A stretch of DNA of 26,581 bases from Acanthaster planci (taxonomy: Eukaryota; Echinodermata; Asteroidea; Valvatida; Acanthasteridae). The notes beneath the pieces were generated by a model. The model made no database searches and was not told the origin of the DNA. It saw only the letters and a list, made by a program, of their open reading frames with translations. Position numbers and translations under genes: made by a program. Shown in pieces: positions 23,201-26,581 of this stretch. Numbering within the stretch: position 1 is the first letter of the stretch; each line of letters opens with the position of its first letter. Location: assembly GCF_001949145.1 (NCBI RefSeq), contig NW_019091406.1, positions 2,102,058 through 2,128,638 of the forward strand, in the 5' to 3' direction.

Positions 23201-26183
23201 CACACCACATTACTAAAACCAATTCTGCCAAAGACACAGCTGATGCTCACTCCTTCAACAGAGTTTTTATAATGACTAATTGATTTCTCCTTCTTCAAAG
23301 AGCACAACTCAGGGTTATCAGAGAAGCTACTAAACTGCTGACCTGTGTTTAGATTGCTGTCTCAGCTTCTCCTTGCGTTCTTTTTCTTTCTCCTTCTCTT
23401 TCTTCTTCTCTTCCCTTCTTGATCCTCGTCTTCCGTTGGAGCGAGAAGCGGGGCGACCTGAGCTGTCGGCACTTGCTGGACGCTCTTCATCTGTAGAATG
23501 CACAGCAAGCCATTATTGGTGGTGTAACAAAGCTGTTTAAAAACTTTTTCTGGGTTCAACCCGTTTTAACTTGTTTCCTGACTTAGATGTGGTTGTTTTC
23601 CTGCAATATTATGCAGGAAACTGCAATCTTGTAAGCATGTGCACATTGCCTAACGGATTTCAAATTTTACAAAAAGCCTGAAATCCTTCAACAATTTTTG
23701 CAACCTTACTAGGAGTCCTGGAATTTGTGTCACGTGTGGGGAGGGTAGCAATGTATAAAGTAAGGCCAAAATGTCCTGGAATAAAATGTACTGACACGGT
23801 CAATTTTGCTCTGCCGTTATCAGCTTTTGATCAGACATTATACCAAGGTCACATCAAATCAAACTCCTGTGATTTTGACTTTGGGAATTCTATGTCAGAC
23901 TTGACCACACCTGCACACCAAAAAAGGTTGGGATATGGCTGACGTCCAATTACAATTTCTGGCTCTGGAATAGGACCCTCAGCCATGCCTACTTCTTGCT
24001 ACTCCACTAAACTTGAACTCTTCAGAATTGATTTAAACCTCCTCAGTTTGTTGACGTTACAAAAACTCCCTCCAGCCCCCTCCACTTCCTTTTCTCCTCA
24101 CATTGGGTCTCTTCTTTTGCACTGACCTGGGTTGCCATAGCCCCCGTTCTTGCCCAGGAAATCCAGGAAAGCATGCAGCAGATGGCACAGCATGGCCACG
24201 ATGCTCATGTCGGTGGCTGCTACGATCTGATAAGCCGAGTAGAGTCGCATAAACTCTAACCCCTTGTCCACGCTCTTCTCAAAAAGTTCGTGGAGGTGGC
24301 GTTTGCCGCTCTCAGGAATCTAATGCCATTATGGGAACAGAAATGTCCGTGATAGAATGAACAGCCACACTTTGGAGAGGTTTTGGCAAGAATTGATCGG
24401 TACATCTCAAAAAGGTGACAAATATCTGTGTGACTGTATTGGACTAATAAAGGGAAACTGTTCCCCATTTCAGTGAGAGGTAAATTTTTCCAAATTTGAA
24501 CTCATCTGGTACTTTATTAATGTAAAGATGCTGTAAACACTTATTCCACCACATCACACAGTTTTGATCTGCAAGGCACTGGTAATGATAAATTTATGTG
24601 GCCAAATGGGATATATTCAACATCAATCTTTAAGCAGTCAAAATTAGCTATTCTCAGCAGACAGTTTAGATTCTTAAACCATATCATAACTGGTCCACTC
24701 CTTTGCTACCAAGTCAGAGGGCATGTCCAAATTAGTGCAAAAAAGACCGACATTTAAATTTAATACACAAAAGATGTTTCATCTTGACCACAATCTTACG
24801 TCTCTGGGGAGTTTGGACAGCCAGGTCCTGACATATGGCCTCCAACCTAAATCCACTGGGTCCTACACAGAAAAGACAAGAAAACGTAAGCCAAATTCTT
24901 AAGGTGATTCACTCATTAATTTAGCTATTAAAGTTTGTTGTAACATATCAAATTCAATGAAATTAAGAACAGGTACAATGAATGTTTGAGAACCAAAAGC
25001 TGCAATTACAGCTTTAACCACTTTCTTGTAATGAACGCCCCAAAAACTAATACAAGAAATTGTGATTTAGTCTGTGACCAATCAATGACAAGGCATGGCA
25101 GAAGTTAATTTACAAGGAACAAGAGATTGCCAAAAAATTTAAGAGAAAGCTTTTGTCACAGTTCATGTGAATACGTGTAGTTGGTTATTTAAATCAAGAC
25201 TAAACAGTACCGAAGTGAATCTGCCACTTGCACAATTATGTGTGTAAAAGGCATTAGTGTTAGAACCAGTGCGTGAACCAACATGCGTGCTTATTCATTT
25301 TGTTTACATTACACTTCCTGGTTCAAATGACGTCACACTTTGGTACTCTATAAGACTTGTGATTCACTGCTGATTGATTTGTACCACCTTGACAGTAACT
25401 CTTCTCACACAAGGATTAGTGTTTTCAATCAAAATGATGGCATATTTTCTTTTTTTTAACCACTTCCTGCTGGGGACTCTGGAATGAAGGTCACCTGTCA
25501 ACTTAGAGTAATGCCTAAAGATTACTTCGTGTGGCTATAAACGACAGTTAAATGAAATGATGGATTTTTGACGGATTTTGAAAACGGAAAAAATGATAGT
25601 CGTGCCGGCCCAGCATCATCAACATTGAAAAAAGCCCCGGCATGAAGTGGTTAAGCCTAATCAAACTGTATCACAGACACAATTATCAGCCATATTCTGC
25701 GGTTCCAAATAATAATCAGGTGTACTCTTCCACACATGTCCACACAACTCTTCCAAAACACTAAAATAAGTACATTTGTTTCACATAACAGTGGGGAAAT
25801 GAACTTTGTGATTTACAAATGAACTGTGAACCACTCACCAAGTACACCATAGCACATCTACTGATGGTGGCGGGGCTGGCCTGGGACAGATTGTCCACCT
25901 CAAAGAGAAGCCTCATCCCCGGGGTGAGGCCCACCCTCTCCCCGTTGGCCAGGCACAGCAGCCGGCTGTCATCCAGCACCGTGTTCAGGTTCTCCACCCA
26001 CAGCGTGTCCACGGGCCCGTCCAGCACCAGCCACTGCCAGTCCTGGGGGATCTCATCGCCCCCCTGGCCGGCCGGGGTCCTGTCGCTGCTCTCCTCCAGG
26101 AGCTTGTGCTCATCGGCCAGCCCACTGTCCTGGGGATTGTGGGAGTCGGCGGCCAGGGACTGGGGGGTTCTGGGAGTTGTTAA
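1892..26183 (-). CDS. Axonemal dynein heavy chain gene, internal part (31 exons), possibly DNAH14-like
   Basis: Overall gene model. Thirty-one exons on the minus strand, all bounded by AG and GT, join into one open frame of 5,450 bases (1,816 codons plus two bases). The product is the motor half of a dynein heavy chain, the ATPase that slides doublet microtubules in cilia and flagella. Visible in order: AAA2 Walker B region (DGPVDTLW), AAA3 Walker A (GDSGVGKS) and Walker B (VLVFVDDLN), AAA4 P-loop (GLDGTGKA), stalk helix, microtubule-binding domain, returning stalk helix, AAA5 ([11 protein letters not shown]) and AAA6 (RLYMTT, NPHYLP). The tail, linker, AAA1 and the C-terminal domain are outside the window. 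Intron phases are 0 (20), 1 (5) and 2 (6). Family assignment is secure. The paralogue is inferred by exclusion from the divergent AAA4 P-loop and is uncertain. No stop or frameshift was found, so the gene looks functional. Confidence 0.95.
3518..3654 (-). CDS. Exon 30: AAA6 helices continued
   Basis: Residues 1655-1700, phase 1 in and 0 out. It reads [20 protein letters not shown], then a helix up to ARKKYLP. Family: ILDD..L...L..SK..S.EI..........I...R..Y.P. The donor is gtaaag. The next intron (2242-3517, 1.3 kb) shows only a short direct repeat (2901-2919 and 3014-3034). Confidence 0.95.
3921..4035 (-). CDS. Exon 29: AAA6 helices
   Basis: Residues 1617-1655, phase 0 in and 1 out. It reads [20 protein letters not shown], then [17 protein letters not shown]. 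Family: E.P.LE..R..L........L..LED.IL..L....G. The split last codon makes Gly. Gln at position 1616-1618 replaces the usual Arg/Val-Glu of VV..E.P. The next intron (3655-3920) is short and plain. Confidence 0.95.
5128..5257 (-). CDS. Exon 28: AAA6 start
   Basis: Residues 1573-1616, phase 2 in and 0 out. It begins [20 protein letters not shown], then [19 protein letters not shown]. The match to the family signature (.LY.TT...NPHY.PE.......INF.VT..GLEDQLL..VV) is close. Ala replaces the usual Glu in LPE. The donor is gtcagt. The next intron (4036-5127) holds nothing recognised beyond AT-rich sequence. Confidence 0.97.
5705..5775 (+). repeat. tRNA-derived SINE remnant (plus strand)
   Basis: GGTTGGAGTAGTGG (5711-5724) resembles an A box and AGTTTGAATCC (5754-5764) resembles a B box, at 43-base spacing start to start. 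It is not a functional tRNA: I cannot form a good acceptor stem. It lies in intron 27. Confidence 0.55.
5975..6096 (-). CDS. Exon 27: AAA5 to AAA6 link
   Basis: Residues 1533-1573, phase 0 in and 2 out. It reads [20 protein letters not shown], then [14 protein letters not shown] (family: LDP.L.P.L.K......G....I.LGD.EIEY...FR). The final Arg codon is completed by exon 28. The next intron (5258-5974) contains a tRNA-derived SINE remnant (5705-5775) on the plus strand. Confidence 0.97.
6698..6809 (-). CDS. Exon 26: AAA5 after the core
   Basis: Residues 1495-1532, phase 2 in and 0 out. It reads [20 protein letters not shown], then the segment [16 protein letters not shown], matching family WI...E....L........Y...LE..I..G.PVLLE. 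The donor is gtaggt. The next intron (6097-6697) shows nothing recognised. Confidence 0.97.
6940..7124. mobile_element. Foldback MITE with 25-bp inverted ends (185 bp)
   Basis: Left arm 6945-6970 (CTCAAAAACAAGTTAAGG then ACCACTTT) matches the reverse complement of 7094-7118 almost perfectly, with one extra A. Outside the arms, both ends meet TA (6938-6939 and 7125-7126), suggesting a TA target duplication of Tc1/mariner type. There is no coding capacity. It lies in intron 25. Confidence 0.8.
7309..7427 (-). CDS. Exon 25: AAA5 core
   Basis: Residues 1456-1495, phase 0 in and 2 out. It reads [20 protein letters not shown], then [14 protein letters not shown], nearly the dynein consensus (.W...GLP.D..S.ENAI......RWPL.IDPQ.QA..W). 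It ends AA/gtaagt, so Lys is completed by exon 26. The next intron (6810-7308) holds a foldback element (6940-7124). Confidence 0.97.
7997..8104 (-). pseudogene. Decayed partial copy of exon 24
   Basis: Plus-strand text at 7997-8020 (ACCGTGTTAGGCTCATGCGT) resembles 8127-8150 of exon 24 (ACCGTGTTGGGCTCAGTCAT), and 8086-8104 (TGTATCCCTCAGAGACA) resembles 8160-8177 (TGTACCCCTCAGAGACA). The order is kept, with about 60 unrelated bases between. It looks like a local duplication of the exon end that has since decayed. The donor GT context is altered (CGGTTGG), so it is probably not used. Confidence 0.55.
8128..8343 (-). CDS. Exon 24: AAA5 entry
   Basis: Residues 1384-1455, phase 0 to 0. It begins [20 protein letters not shown], then [19 protein letters not shown]. 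Family: RW......L......L.GD.L...A..AYL..FT..YR. The segment [11 protein letters not shown] corresponds to the loop before the AAA5 strand (usually L...L..P). The donor is gtgagt. A decayed copy of this exon's 3' part lies in the next intron (7428-8127). Confidence 0.95.
8650..8733. repeat. Minisatellite, 42-base unit, two copies
   Basis: Two adjacent copies start TGTGATGGATTTGTACGGAC at 8650 and 8692. They differ at a few places. Flanking sequence (8600-8649, 8734-8745) has further GACTTG words, so the array is probably built from a shorter motif. It lies in intron 23. Confidence 0.8.
8778..8918 (-). CDS. Exon 23: stalk coiled coil CC2, second part
   Basis: Residues 1337-1383, phase 0 to 0. 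It begins [20 protein letters not shown], then [20 protein letters not shown] and GEK. This matches the family end of CC2 (L..L...YD....K..L......T...L.RA..L...L..E). The next intron (8344-8777) carries the 42-base minisatellite at 8650-8733. Confidence 0.95.
9183..9278 (-). CDS. Exon 22: stalk coiled coil CC2, first part
   Basis: Residues 1305-1336, phase 0 to 0, 96 bases. It reads [20 protein letters not shown] and then a charged Gln/Glu/Lys-rich helix ending in SLFK. The family pattern (V.PKR..L..A...L......L) identifies the start of the returning stalk helix. Its internal ATG is not a start codon, because the frame continues into exon 21. The next intron (8919-9182) is short and plain. 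Confidence 0.93.
9608..9739 (-). CDS. Exon 21: microtubule-binding domain, second half
   Basis: Residues 1261-1304, phase 0 to 0. It reads [20 protein letters not shown], then [20 protein letters not shown]. The family pattern F.PE.V...S.A...IC.WV.A...Y..V is clear, so this is the tip that touches the doublet microtubule. There is no long flap insertion of the kind seen in DNAH9/11/17-type chains, as far as I can judge. The next intron (9279-9607) is plain. Confidence 0.95.
10162..10235 (-). repeat. tRNA-derived SINE remnant (minus strand), family with 23104-23195
   Basis: On the minus strand, GGGTTTGAATCTCACC is a B-box-like word, followed by a body segment CATATGGACTGGATTTT. The copy near 23104-23153 has GGGTTCAAATCCCACT and CATGTGAATTGGATTTT at the same spacing, so the two are one family. 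It lies in intron 20, just upstream (in + coordinates) of exon 20. Confidence 0.65.
10266..10520 (-). CDS. Exon 20: end of CC1 and start of the microtubule-binding domain
   Basis: Residues 1176-1260, phase 0 to 0. It includes [20 protein letters not shown] (family: L..A.PAL..A..AL..L...DI.E), then [20 protein letters not shown], the signature at the stalk tip entry (P...V..V...V..L), then [20 protein letters not shown]. The microtubule-binding domain starts at about residue 1203. The next intron (9740-10265) carries a tRNA-derived SINE remnant (10162-10235). Confidence 0.95.
10668..10951. mobile_element. Foldback element, CCAATTTCA-ended (284 bp)
   Basis: Left end GACCCAATTTCATGGTGCTG; the reverse complement of the right end reads GGCCCAATTTCAAGGAGCTG. 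About 28 bases are inverted, with a few mismatches. Inside are many copies of the words GCTTA, TAAGCA and GCTTAC, typical of a common dispersed repeat I associate with echinoderm-type genomes (memory, unchecked). It lies in intron 19. Confidence 0.7.
11590..11715 (-). CDS. Exon 19: stalk coiled coil CC1, middle
   Basis: Residues 1134-1175, phase 0 to 0. It reads [20 protein letters not shown] followed by [19 protein letters not shown]. The pattern (T..LL..L..D...A...R..V..EE......) matches heavy-chain CC1. The acceptor is atcaag and the donor gtgagt. The next intron (10521-11589) contains a foldback element at 10668-10951. Confidence 0.93.
12075..12097. repeat. 10-bp stem hairpin in intron 18
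   Basis: CTCAAGAACA and TGTTCTTGAG are perfect complements around a three-base loop GGT. It lies within intron 18. Nothing ties it to function. Confidence 0.5.
12553..12661 (-). CDS. Exon 18: stalk coiled coil CC1, first part
   Basis: Residues 1097-1133, phase 2 in and 0 out. The split codon is Lys, giving [20 protein letters not shown] and [17 protein letters not shown] (family: R...GL.KL......V..MQ..L..L.P.L). Heptad-like spacing of Leu, Met and Val agrees with a coiled coil. The donor AGG/gtaagg follows a homology-consistent frame. The next intron (11716-12552) holds a 10-bp stem hairpin at 12075-12097. Confidence 0.93.
13176..13357 (-). CDS. Exon 17: start of the stalk
   Basis: Residues 1037-1097, phase 0 in and 2 out. 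It contains [20 protein letters not shown], then [19 protein letters not shown], matching the family block (HKSV...S..Y....RR..Y.TP.SYLELI..Y..LL). The donor AGCAA/gtgagt is well defined. The intron (12662-13175) is featureless apart from AT-rich stretches. Confidence 0.95.
13639..13845 (-). CDS. Exon 16: AAA4 sensor I and lid
   Basis: Residues 968-1036, phase 0 to 0. It starts [20 protein letters not shown] (family: R....LH.VL..SP.G..FR.R.R..P.LVNCC.IDW) and continues to [19 protein letters not shown]. Thr-Leu replaces the usual Thr-Ile before Asp-Trp. It ends before the stalk. The donor is gtgagt. The next intron (13358-13638) has no feature. Confidence 0.96.
14286..14447 (-). CDS. Exon 15: AAA4 after Walker B
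   Basis: Residues 914-967, phase 0 to 0. It reads [20 protein letters not shown], the near-invariant AAA4 block (.E.FLEDIN..LN.GEVP.LF), then helices ending in [10 protein letters not shown]. Cys replaces the usual Asn in IN.VLN. The donor is gtatgc. The intron after it (13846-14285) shows no feature. Confidence 0.96.
14737..15024 (-). CDS. Exon 14: AAA4 with divergent P-loop
   Basis: Residues 818-913, phase 0 to 0. It starts [20 protein letters not shown], then [20 protein letters not shown]. Animal axonemal chains mostly read G-V-G-G-S-G-[RK]-Q-S here; this one has G-L-D-G-T-G-K-A-T (849-857). The lysine is kept, and the eighth position is Ala, not Gln/Thr/Ser. The rest matches the family: [22 protein letters not shown], then [11 protein letters not shown], the AAA4 counterpart of Walker B, without a second acidic residue. 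Codon use is GC-rich. This site is the main reason for suspecting a DNAH14-like class. The next intron (14448-14736) holds nothing recognised. Confidence 0.95.
15479..15646 (-). CDS. Exon 13: AAA4 approach, GDF block
   Basis: Residues 762-817, phase 0 to 0. It contains [11 protein letters not shown], then [19 protein letters not shown], the family pattern (L.FGDF..., Y..I.DY..L...L...). It leads to the AAA4 P-loop in the next exon. The donor is gtatga. The intron after it (15025-15478) is AT-rich with a short (CAAA)-like run near 15240 and nothing else recognised. Confidence 0.95.
16205..16255 (-). repeat. tRNA-like remnant (minus strand)
   Basis: On the minus strand, CCTAGTTGGTTAGGCGCACA resembles the A-box half of a tRNA and ACTTGAACTC stands where a B box would be. 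The element is degraded. It lies in intron 12 and may belong to a different SINE family from the 10162/23104 pair. Confidence 0.45.
16333..16503 (-). CDS. Exon 12: AAA3 to AAA4 linker
   Basis: Residues 705-761, phase 0 to 0. It reads [20 protein letters not shown] and then [19 protein letters not shown], matching the family block QG......, LW.HE..RVF.DRL....DR. Ala replaces Trp of the usual LW.HE motif. It ends in a helix ([11 protein letters not shown]). The next intron (15647-16332) has a tRNA-derived SINE remnant near 16205-16255. Confidence 0.95.
16683..16902 (-). CDS. Exon 11: AAA3 lid
   Basis: Residues 631-704, phase 2 in and 0 out. The split first codon makes Cys, giving [20 protein letters not shown], the family pattern after the AAA3 sensor (PQPS...L..IY..). 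It ends with [17 protein letters not shown], which is strongly conserved in all dynein heavy chains just before AAA4. The donor is gtgtgt. The intron after it (16504-16682) is short and plain. Confidence 0.96.
16969..17235. repeat. GGAAC/GTTCC-rich repeat region, possibly an element
   Basis: The region between GTATGACA (16970) and its inverted copy TGTCATAC (near 17225) is crowded with GTTCC and GGAAC words, including TTGGGAACA...TGTTCCCAA near 17127. The inverted ends are only 8 to 13 bases, so an element is possible but weakly supported. It lies in intron 10. Confidence 0.35.
17850..17938 (-). CDS. Exon 10: AAA3 sensor I region
   Basis: Residues 602-631, phase 0 in and 2 out, only 89 bases. 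It reads [19 protein letters not shown] then PRLLKHF, matching the family pattern (D..L..AC.PPGGGRN.V..R...HF) that carries the AAA3 sensor I and arginine segment. Pro-Met replaces the more usual Pro-Pro before the glycines. The acceptor is gatcag and the donor CTG/gtaagt. The following intron (16903-17849) has a G-G-A-A-C-rich repeat region at about 16969-17235 and an anonymous plus-strand open frame. Confidence 0.92.
18137..18368 (+). pseudogene. Plus-strand coding relic in intron 9 (unidentified protein C-terminus)
   Basis: Two abutting plus-strand frames look protein-like. Frame one (18137-18229) encodes [20 protein letters not shown] then AQDL, a helical, coiled-coil-like stretch. Frame two (18231-18365) encodes [40 protein letters not shown] and V, then a TAG stop. 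A single extra base between 18229 and 18236 would explain the frame change. I do not recognise the protein. It could be a degraded gene copy or a chance reading. An AATAAA motif occurs at about 18588 and AATAAAAAA near 18893. Confidence 0.4.
18914..18981. repeat. 31-bp near-perfect hairpin
   Basis: Left arm 18914-18944 starts GGGAATAAATATGTGCTTGG; right arm 18951-18981 ends GCACATATTTATTCCC. The loop is six bases (CGAACA). Only two positions differ, and on the plus strand these would be G-U pairs, so a plus-strand RNA pairs throughout. On the dynein transcript they would be C-A mismatches. It lies in intron 9, about 50 bases from the exon 9 donor. It may be a tiny MITE. Confidence 0.75.
19034..19162 (-). 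CDS. Exon 9: AAA3 Walker B
   Basis: Residues 559-601, phase 0 to 0. It starts with [20 protein letters not shown], a canonical AAA3 Walker B (hydrophobic run, Asp-Asp, L-N) followed by the P.P..LLRQF...GGFYD block (here [17 protein letters not shown]) and the W-K that closes the segment. AAA3 therefore keeps both nucleotide-binding motifs. The donor is gtacac. The next intron (17939-19033) contains the plus-strand coding relic and the 31-bp hairpin. Confidence 0.96.
19340..19387. repeat. Nested hairpin in intron 8
   Basis: An outer stem GTTGCGT / ACGCAAC (7 bp) and an inner stem CAAAATCA / TGATTTTG (8 bp) with a four-base loop TGAG are joined by an internal loop. Both stems are perfect. This is probably another decayed foldback element. 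Confidence 0.5.
19548..19735 (-). CDS. Exon 8: AAA3 core between Walker A and B
   Basis: Residues 496-558, phase 1 in and 0 out. It contains [20 protein letters not shown], the near-invariant dynein AAA3 block (SAQT.A...Q..IE.KL.K), and ends in [14 protein letters not shown], the basic stretch just before Walker B. The donor is AAG/gtataa. The next intron (19163-19547) carries a nested hairpin at 19340-19387. Confidence 0.95.
20194..20385 (-). CDS. Exon 7: AAA3 Walker A
   Basis: Residues 432-496, phase 1 to 1. It opens with [15 protein letters not shown], an intact Walker A (G-x4-G-K-S; Lys and Ser present), so AAA3 should bind nucleotide. In cytoplasmic dynein AAA3 acts as a regulatory ATPase; here that is inference. 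The rest runs to a flexible acidic stretch ([11 protein letters not shown]) that corresponds to a loop after the P-loop helix and is somewhat longer than I expect. The donor is gtgagc. The next intron (19736-20193) shows nothing recognisable. Confidence 0.95.
20735..20863. mobile_element. Short foldback MITE with GAATTACTT arms (129 bp)
   Basis: The left arm includes GAATTACTTGGCTACGGCT (20743-20761); the right arm reverse complement reads GAATTACTTATCTACGGCT. The arms are about 35 bases with few mismatches, and the outer ends both read CTGT. It lies in intron 6, 200 bases upstream (in + coordinates) of exon 6. Confidence 0.75.
20993..21030. repeat. Short tandem duplication in intron 6
   Basis: GCATGTAAGCCTGCTA occurs at 20993-21008 and again at 21015-21030, a 22-base period. 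The surrounding GCTTA-rich text resembles the inside of the 10668-10951 element and may be part of a decayed relative. Confidence 0.6.
21089..21367 (-). CDS. Exon 6: AAA3 N-terminal part up to the P-loop
   Basis: Residues 339-432, phase 1 in and 1 out. It contains [20 protein letters not shown] (family: I.DY.V......W..W...VP) and then [17 protein letters not shown] followed by PVLLTG, the strand leading into the AAA3 Walker A loop. The Walker A glycine is split across the intron. The donor CACAG/gttggg is the weakest in the gene, but it is the only one consistent with phase and homology. The next intron (20386-21088) has a foldback element at 20735-20863 and a short tandem duplication at 20993-21030. 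Confidence 0.94.
21412..22011. mobile_element. piggyBac-like non-autonomous element, copy A (600 bp)
   Basis: The element starts TTAACCACTTCCTGCCAGGG and, read from the other end, TTAACCACTTGCTGCCGGGG. These are imperfect terminal inverted repeats of about 20 bases that begin with the tetranucleotide TTAA, as piggyBac target sites do. Just inside the left end is a quasi-palindrome (cacgtatg...tatgcgtg) of a kind often seen near piggyBac-type ends. It contains no recognisable transposase. It lies in intron 5. Its right-hand 90 bases match copy B. Confidence 0.8.
22532..22797 (-). CDS. Exon 5: AAA2 lid end and second insertion
   Basis: Residues 250-339, phase 2 in and 1 out. It begins with [20 protein letters not shown] and the conserved [13 protein letters not shown], which pairs with the family block F.F...W..GG.L in this region. 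Residues about 283-317 are an acidic stretch ([10 protein letters not shown]) followed by a Gly run and AKGKKVE, another low-complexity insert. It then returns to [10 protein letters not shown], the usual conserved helix. The donor is gtatgt. The intron that follows (21368-22531) contains piggyBac-like copy A. Confidence 0.92.
23104..23195 (-). repeat. tRNA-derived SINE remnant (minus strand)
   Basis: The B box on the minus strand reads GGGTTCAAATCCC (close to the consensus GGTTCGANTCC), and a diverged A-box-like stretch (ATTGTCATAGTAG) lies upstream. The body TGGATTTTCAG is shared with the 10162 copy. It lies in intron 4. Confidence 0.65.
23343..23490 (-). CDS. Exon 4: Lys/Glu/Arg-rich low-complexity insertion
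   Basis: Residues 201-250, phase 1 in and 2 out (148 bases). A whole exon codes for charged, probably disordered sequence: a Ser/Arg-rich first half ([14 protein letters not shown]) and a run of alternating Lys and Glu ([16 protein letters not shown]). I know no catalytic motif here. It sits in the AAA2 lid to AAA3 linker, where heavy chains vary in length. It is accepted as an exon because it is the only sequence between exons 3 and 5 with proper splice sites that restores the frame (193+148+266 bases is continuous). Skipping it would break the frame. Confidence 0.85.
23597..23620. repeat. 9-bp stem hairpin in intron 3
   Basis: TTTCCTGCA and TGCAGGAAA pair perfectly around a six-base loop, ATATTA. 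It is a likely repeat remnant. Confidence 0.45.
24127..24319 (-). CDS. Exon 3: AAA2 lid helices
   Basis: Residues 137-200 plus one base of 201 (phase 0 in, 1 out). It contains [17 protein letters not shown], the helix found after the AAA2 lid start (family pattern: L..LF...VD.GL.F), and a segment corresponding to the usual helix that ends before an inter-domain loop ([14 protein letters not shown]). It ends in a glycine-rich GKNGGYGNP. The donor is CCAG/gtcagt. The next intron (23491-24126) holds a 9-bp hairpin at 23597-23620 and otherwise nothing recognised. Confidence 0.9.
24800..24862 (-). CDS. Exon 2: AAA2 lid start
   Basis: Residues 116-136, phase 0 to 0, only 63 bases. It reads [19 protein letters not shown], the classic continuation after MVYL in axonemal heavy chains (acidic residue, then LGW.P.V..WL). 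The acceptor is tgtgtag and the donor gtaag. The following intron (24320-24799) is AT-rich and I recognise nothing in it. Confidence 0.93.
25456..25654. mobile_element. piggyBac-like non-autonomous element, copy B (199 bp)
   Basis: Left end TTAACCACTTCCTGCTGGGG; right end, reverse complement, TTAACCACTTCATGCCGGGG. The TTAA tetranucleotide is present at both ends. It shares with copy A both ends and the subterminal block AATGTTGATGATGCTGG on the reverse strand, plus the TCATTTTTT..GTTTTCAAAAT tract. It is a shorter, internally deleted relative in intron 1. Confidence 0.8.
25839..26183 (-). CDS. Exon 1: AAA2 Walker B to sensor region, with N-side insertion
   Basis: Residues 1-115, phase 0 at both ends. 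The acceptor is ctgcag and the donor gtgagt. Residues 1-47 are a polar stretch rich in Ser, Asp, Glu, Pro and Gln with no counterpart in typical heavy chains. The conserved AAA2 block follows: WLVLDGPVD at 51-59 (Walker B; Asp acidic), [11 protein letters not shown], then [13 protein letters not shown], the block before the AAA2 lid. The exon is clearly richer in G and C than its flanking introns. Homology starts sharply at residue 48, so the acceptor rests on the open frame and the splice site. A second upstream acceptor cannot be excluded. The intron after it (24863-25838) holds piggyBac-like copy B. Confidence 0.93.
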
Positions 26184-26581
26184 CTGCAGGTAGATAAAGA
26201 GGCGGTCGAGACTATGGATAAGTTTGATCATACGGTAAAAGACGAACTTTTTTCGAATAACATTTAATCCAAAATATTTTCTAACAAGTCTACGCAAGTT
26301 TGTAAAGCAAAAAATCTATTTTTTGAACCACTAAATAGCTGCTACTACTTCAACATATGTTTAAATAGATTTGCAGTCTGCAACACTAATGATTAAACAA
26401 ACACAGCAGTAAAATGCGTTGTCCTACAACAGCTTTACCCAGGACTTTGAGGCAAAATATTAATATAAGATAGTCATCAGAAAAAAATGTAAAAAGAACA
26501 TGAAATTTTATCAAGAATAGCCATGATCGCACCGTGATTAGAAAGGTACTTCCATCTCTCTTGACAAAGTTTCAAATGTCA
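26184..26581 (-). other. Intron upstream of exon 1, partial
   Basis: AT-rich sequence between the window edge and the acceptor of exon 1. The preceding exon, which would carry the AAA2 Walker A region, is not in the window. Nothing recognised. Confidence 0.7.

Noticed and set aside
1-26581. A CRISPR array, operon or other prokaryotic system
   Set aside because: No regularly spaced repeats and no compact gene layout; the window is an intron-rich animal gene.

Overview
This is an animal (metazoan) nuclear genomic segment. It holds one multi-exon gene with GT-AG introns of roughly 180 to 1,900 bases, AT-rich introns full of short foldback elements and tRNA-derived repeats, and a gene product found only in ciliated eukaryotes. 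Exon size, intron size and repeat style suggest an invertebrate deuterostome such as an echinoderm, hemichordate or amphioxus. That placement is inference and was not tested.

The window is almost wholly the middle of an axonemal dynein heavy chain gene on the minus strand. I placed 31 consecutive internal exons (numbered 1 to 31 here in transcript order, from right to left). They join in frame with no stop and encode about 1,816 residues. Both gene ends lie outside the window. The protein runs from the AAA2 Walker B region (exon 1), through the AAA2 lid and its linker (2-5), AAA3 with intact Walker A and B (6-13), AAA4 with an unusual P-loop (14-16), the outgoing stalk helix (17-20), the microtubule-binding tip (20-21), the returning stalk helix (22-23), and AAA5 (24-27), into AAA6 (27-31). 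Residue numbers in the entries count from the first codon of exon 1.

The most likely class is a divergent single-headed axonemal heavy chain. By exclusion DNAH14-like is my best guess, because the other animal classes I remember keep G-V-G-G-S-G-[RK] at AAA4, while this gene has GLDGTGKA. The motor also carries four low-complexity charged or Ser/Pro/Gly-rich insertions.

The introns contain a pair of TTAA-flanked piggyBac-like non-autonomous elements (intron 5 and intron 1), three other foldback (MITE-like) elements (introns 25, 19 and 6), four tRNA-derived SINE remnants (introns 27, 20, 12 and 4), a 42-base minisatellite (intron 23), a decayed copy of part of exon 24 (intron 24), a 31-bp near-perfect hairpin and a plus-strand coding relic (both intron 9). 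I saw no RNA gene, CRISPR array, promoter, poly(A) site of the main gene, or second intact gene. No new multi-gene system is visible; the points worth following are the odd AAA4 site, the inserts, the plus-strand relic and the repeat families.
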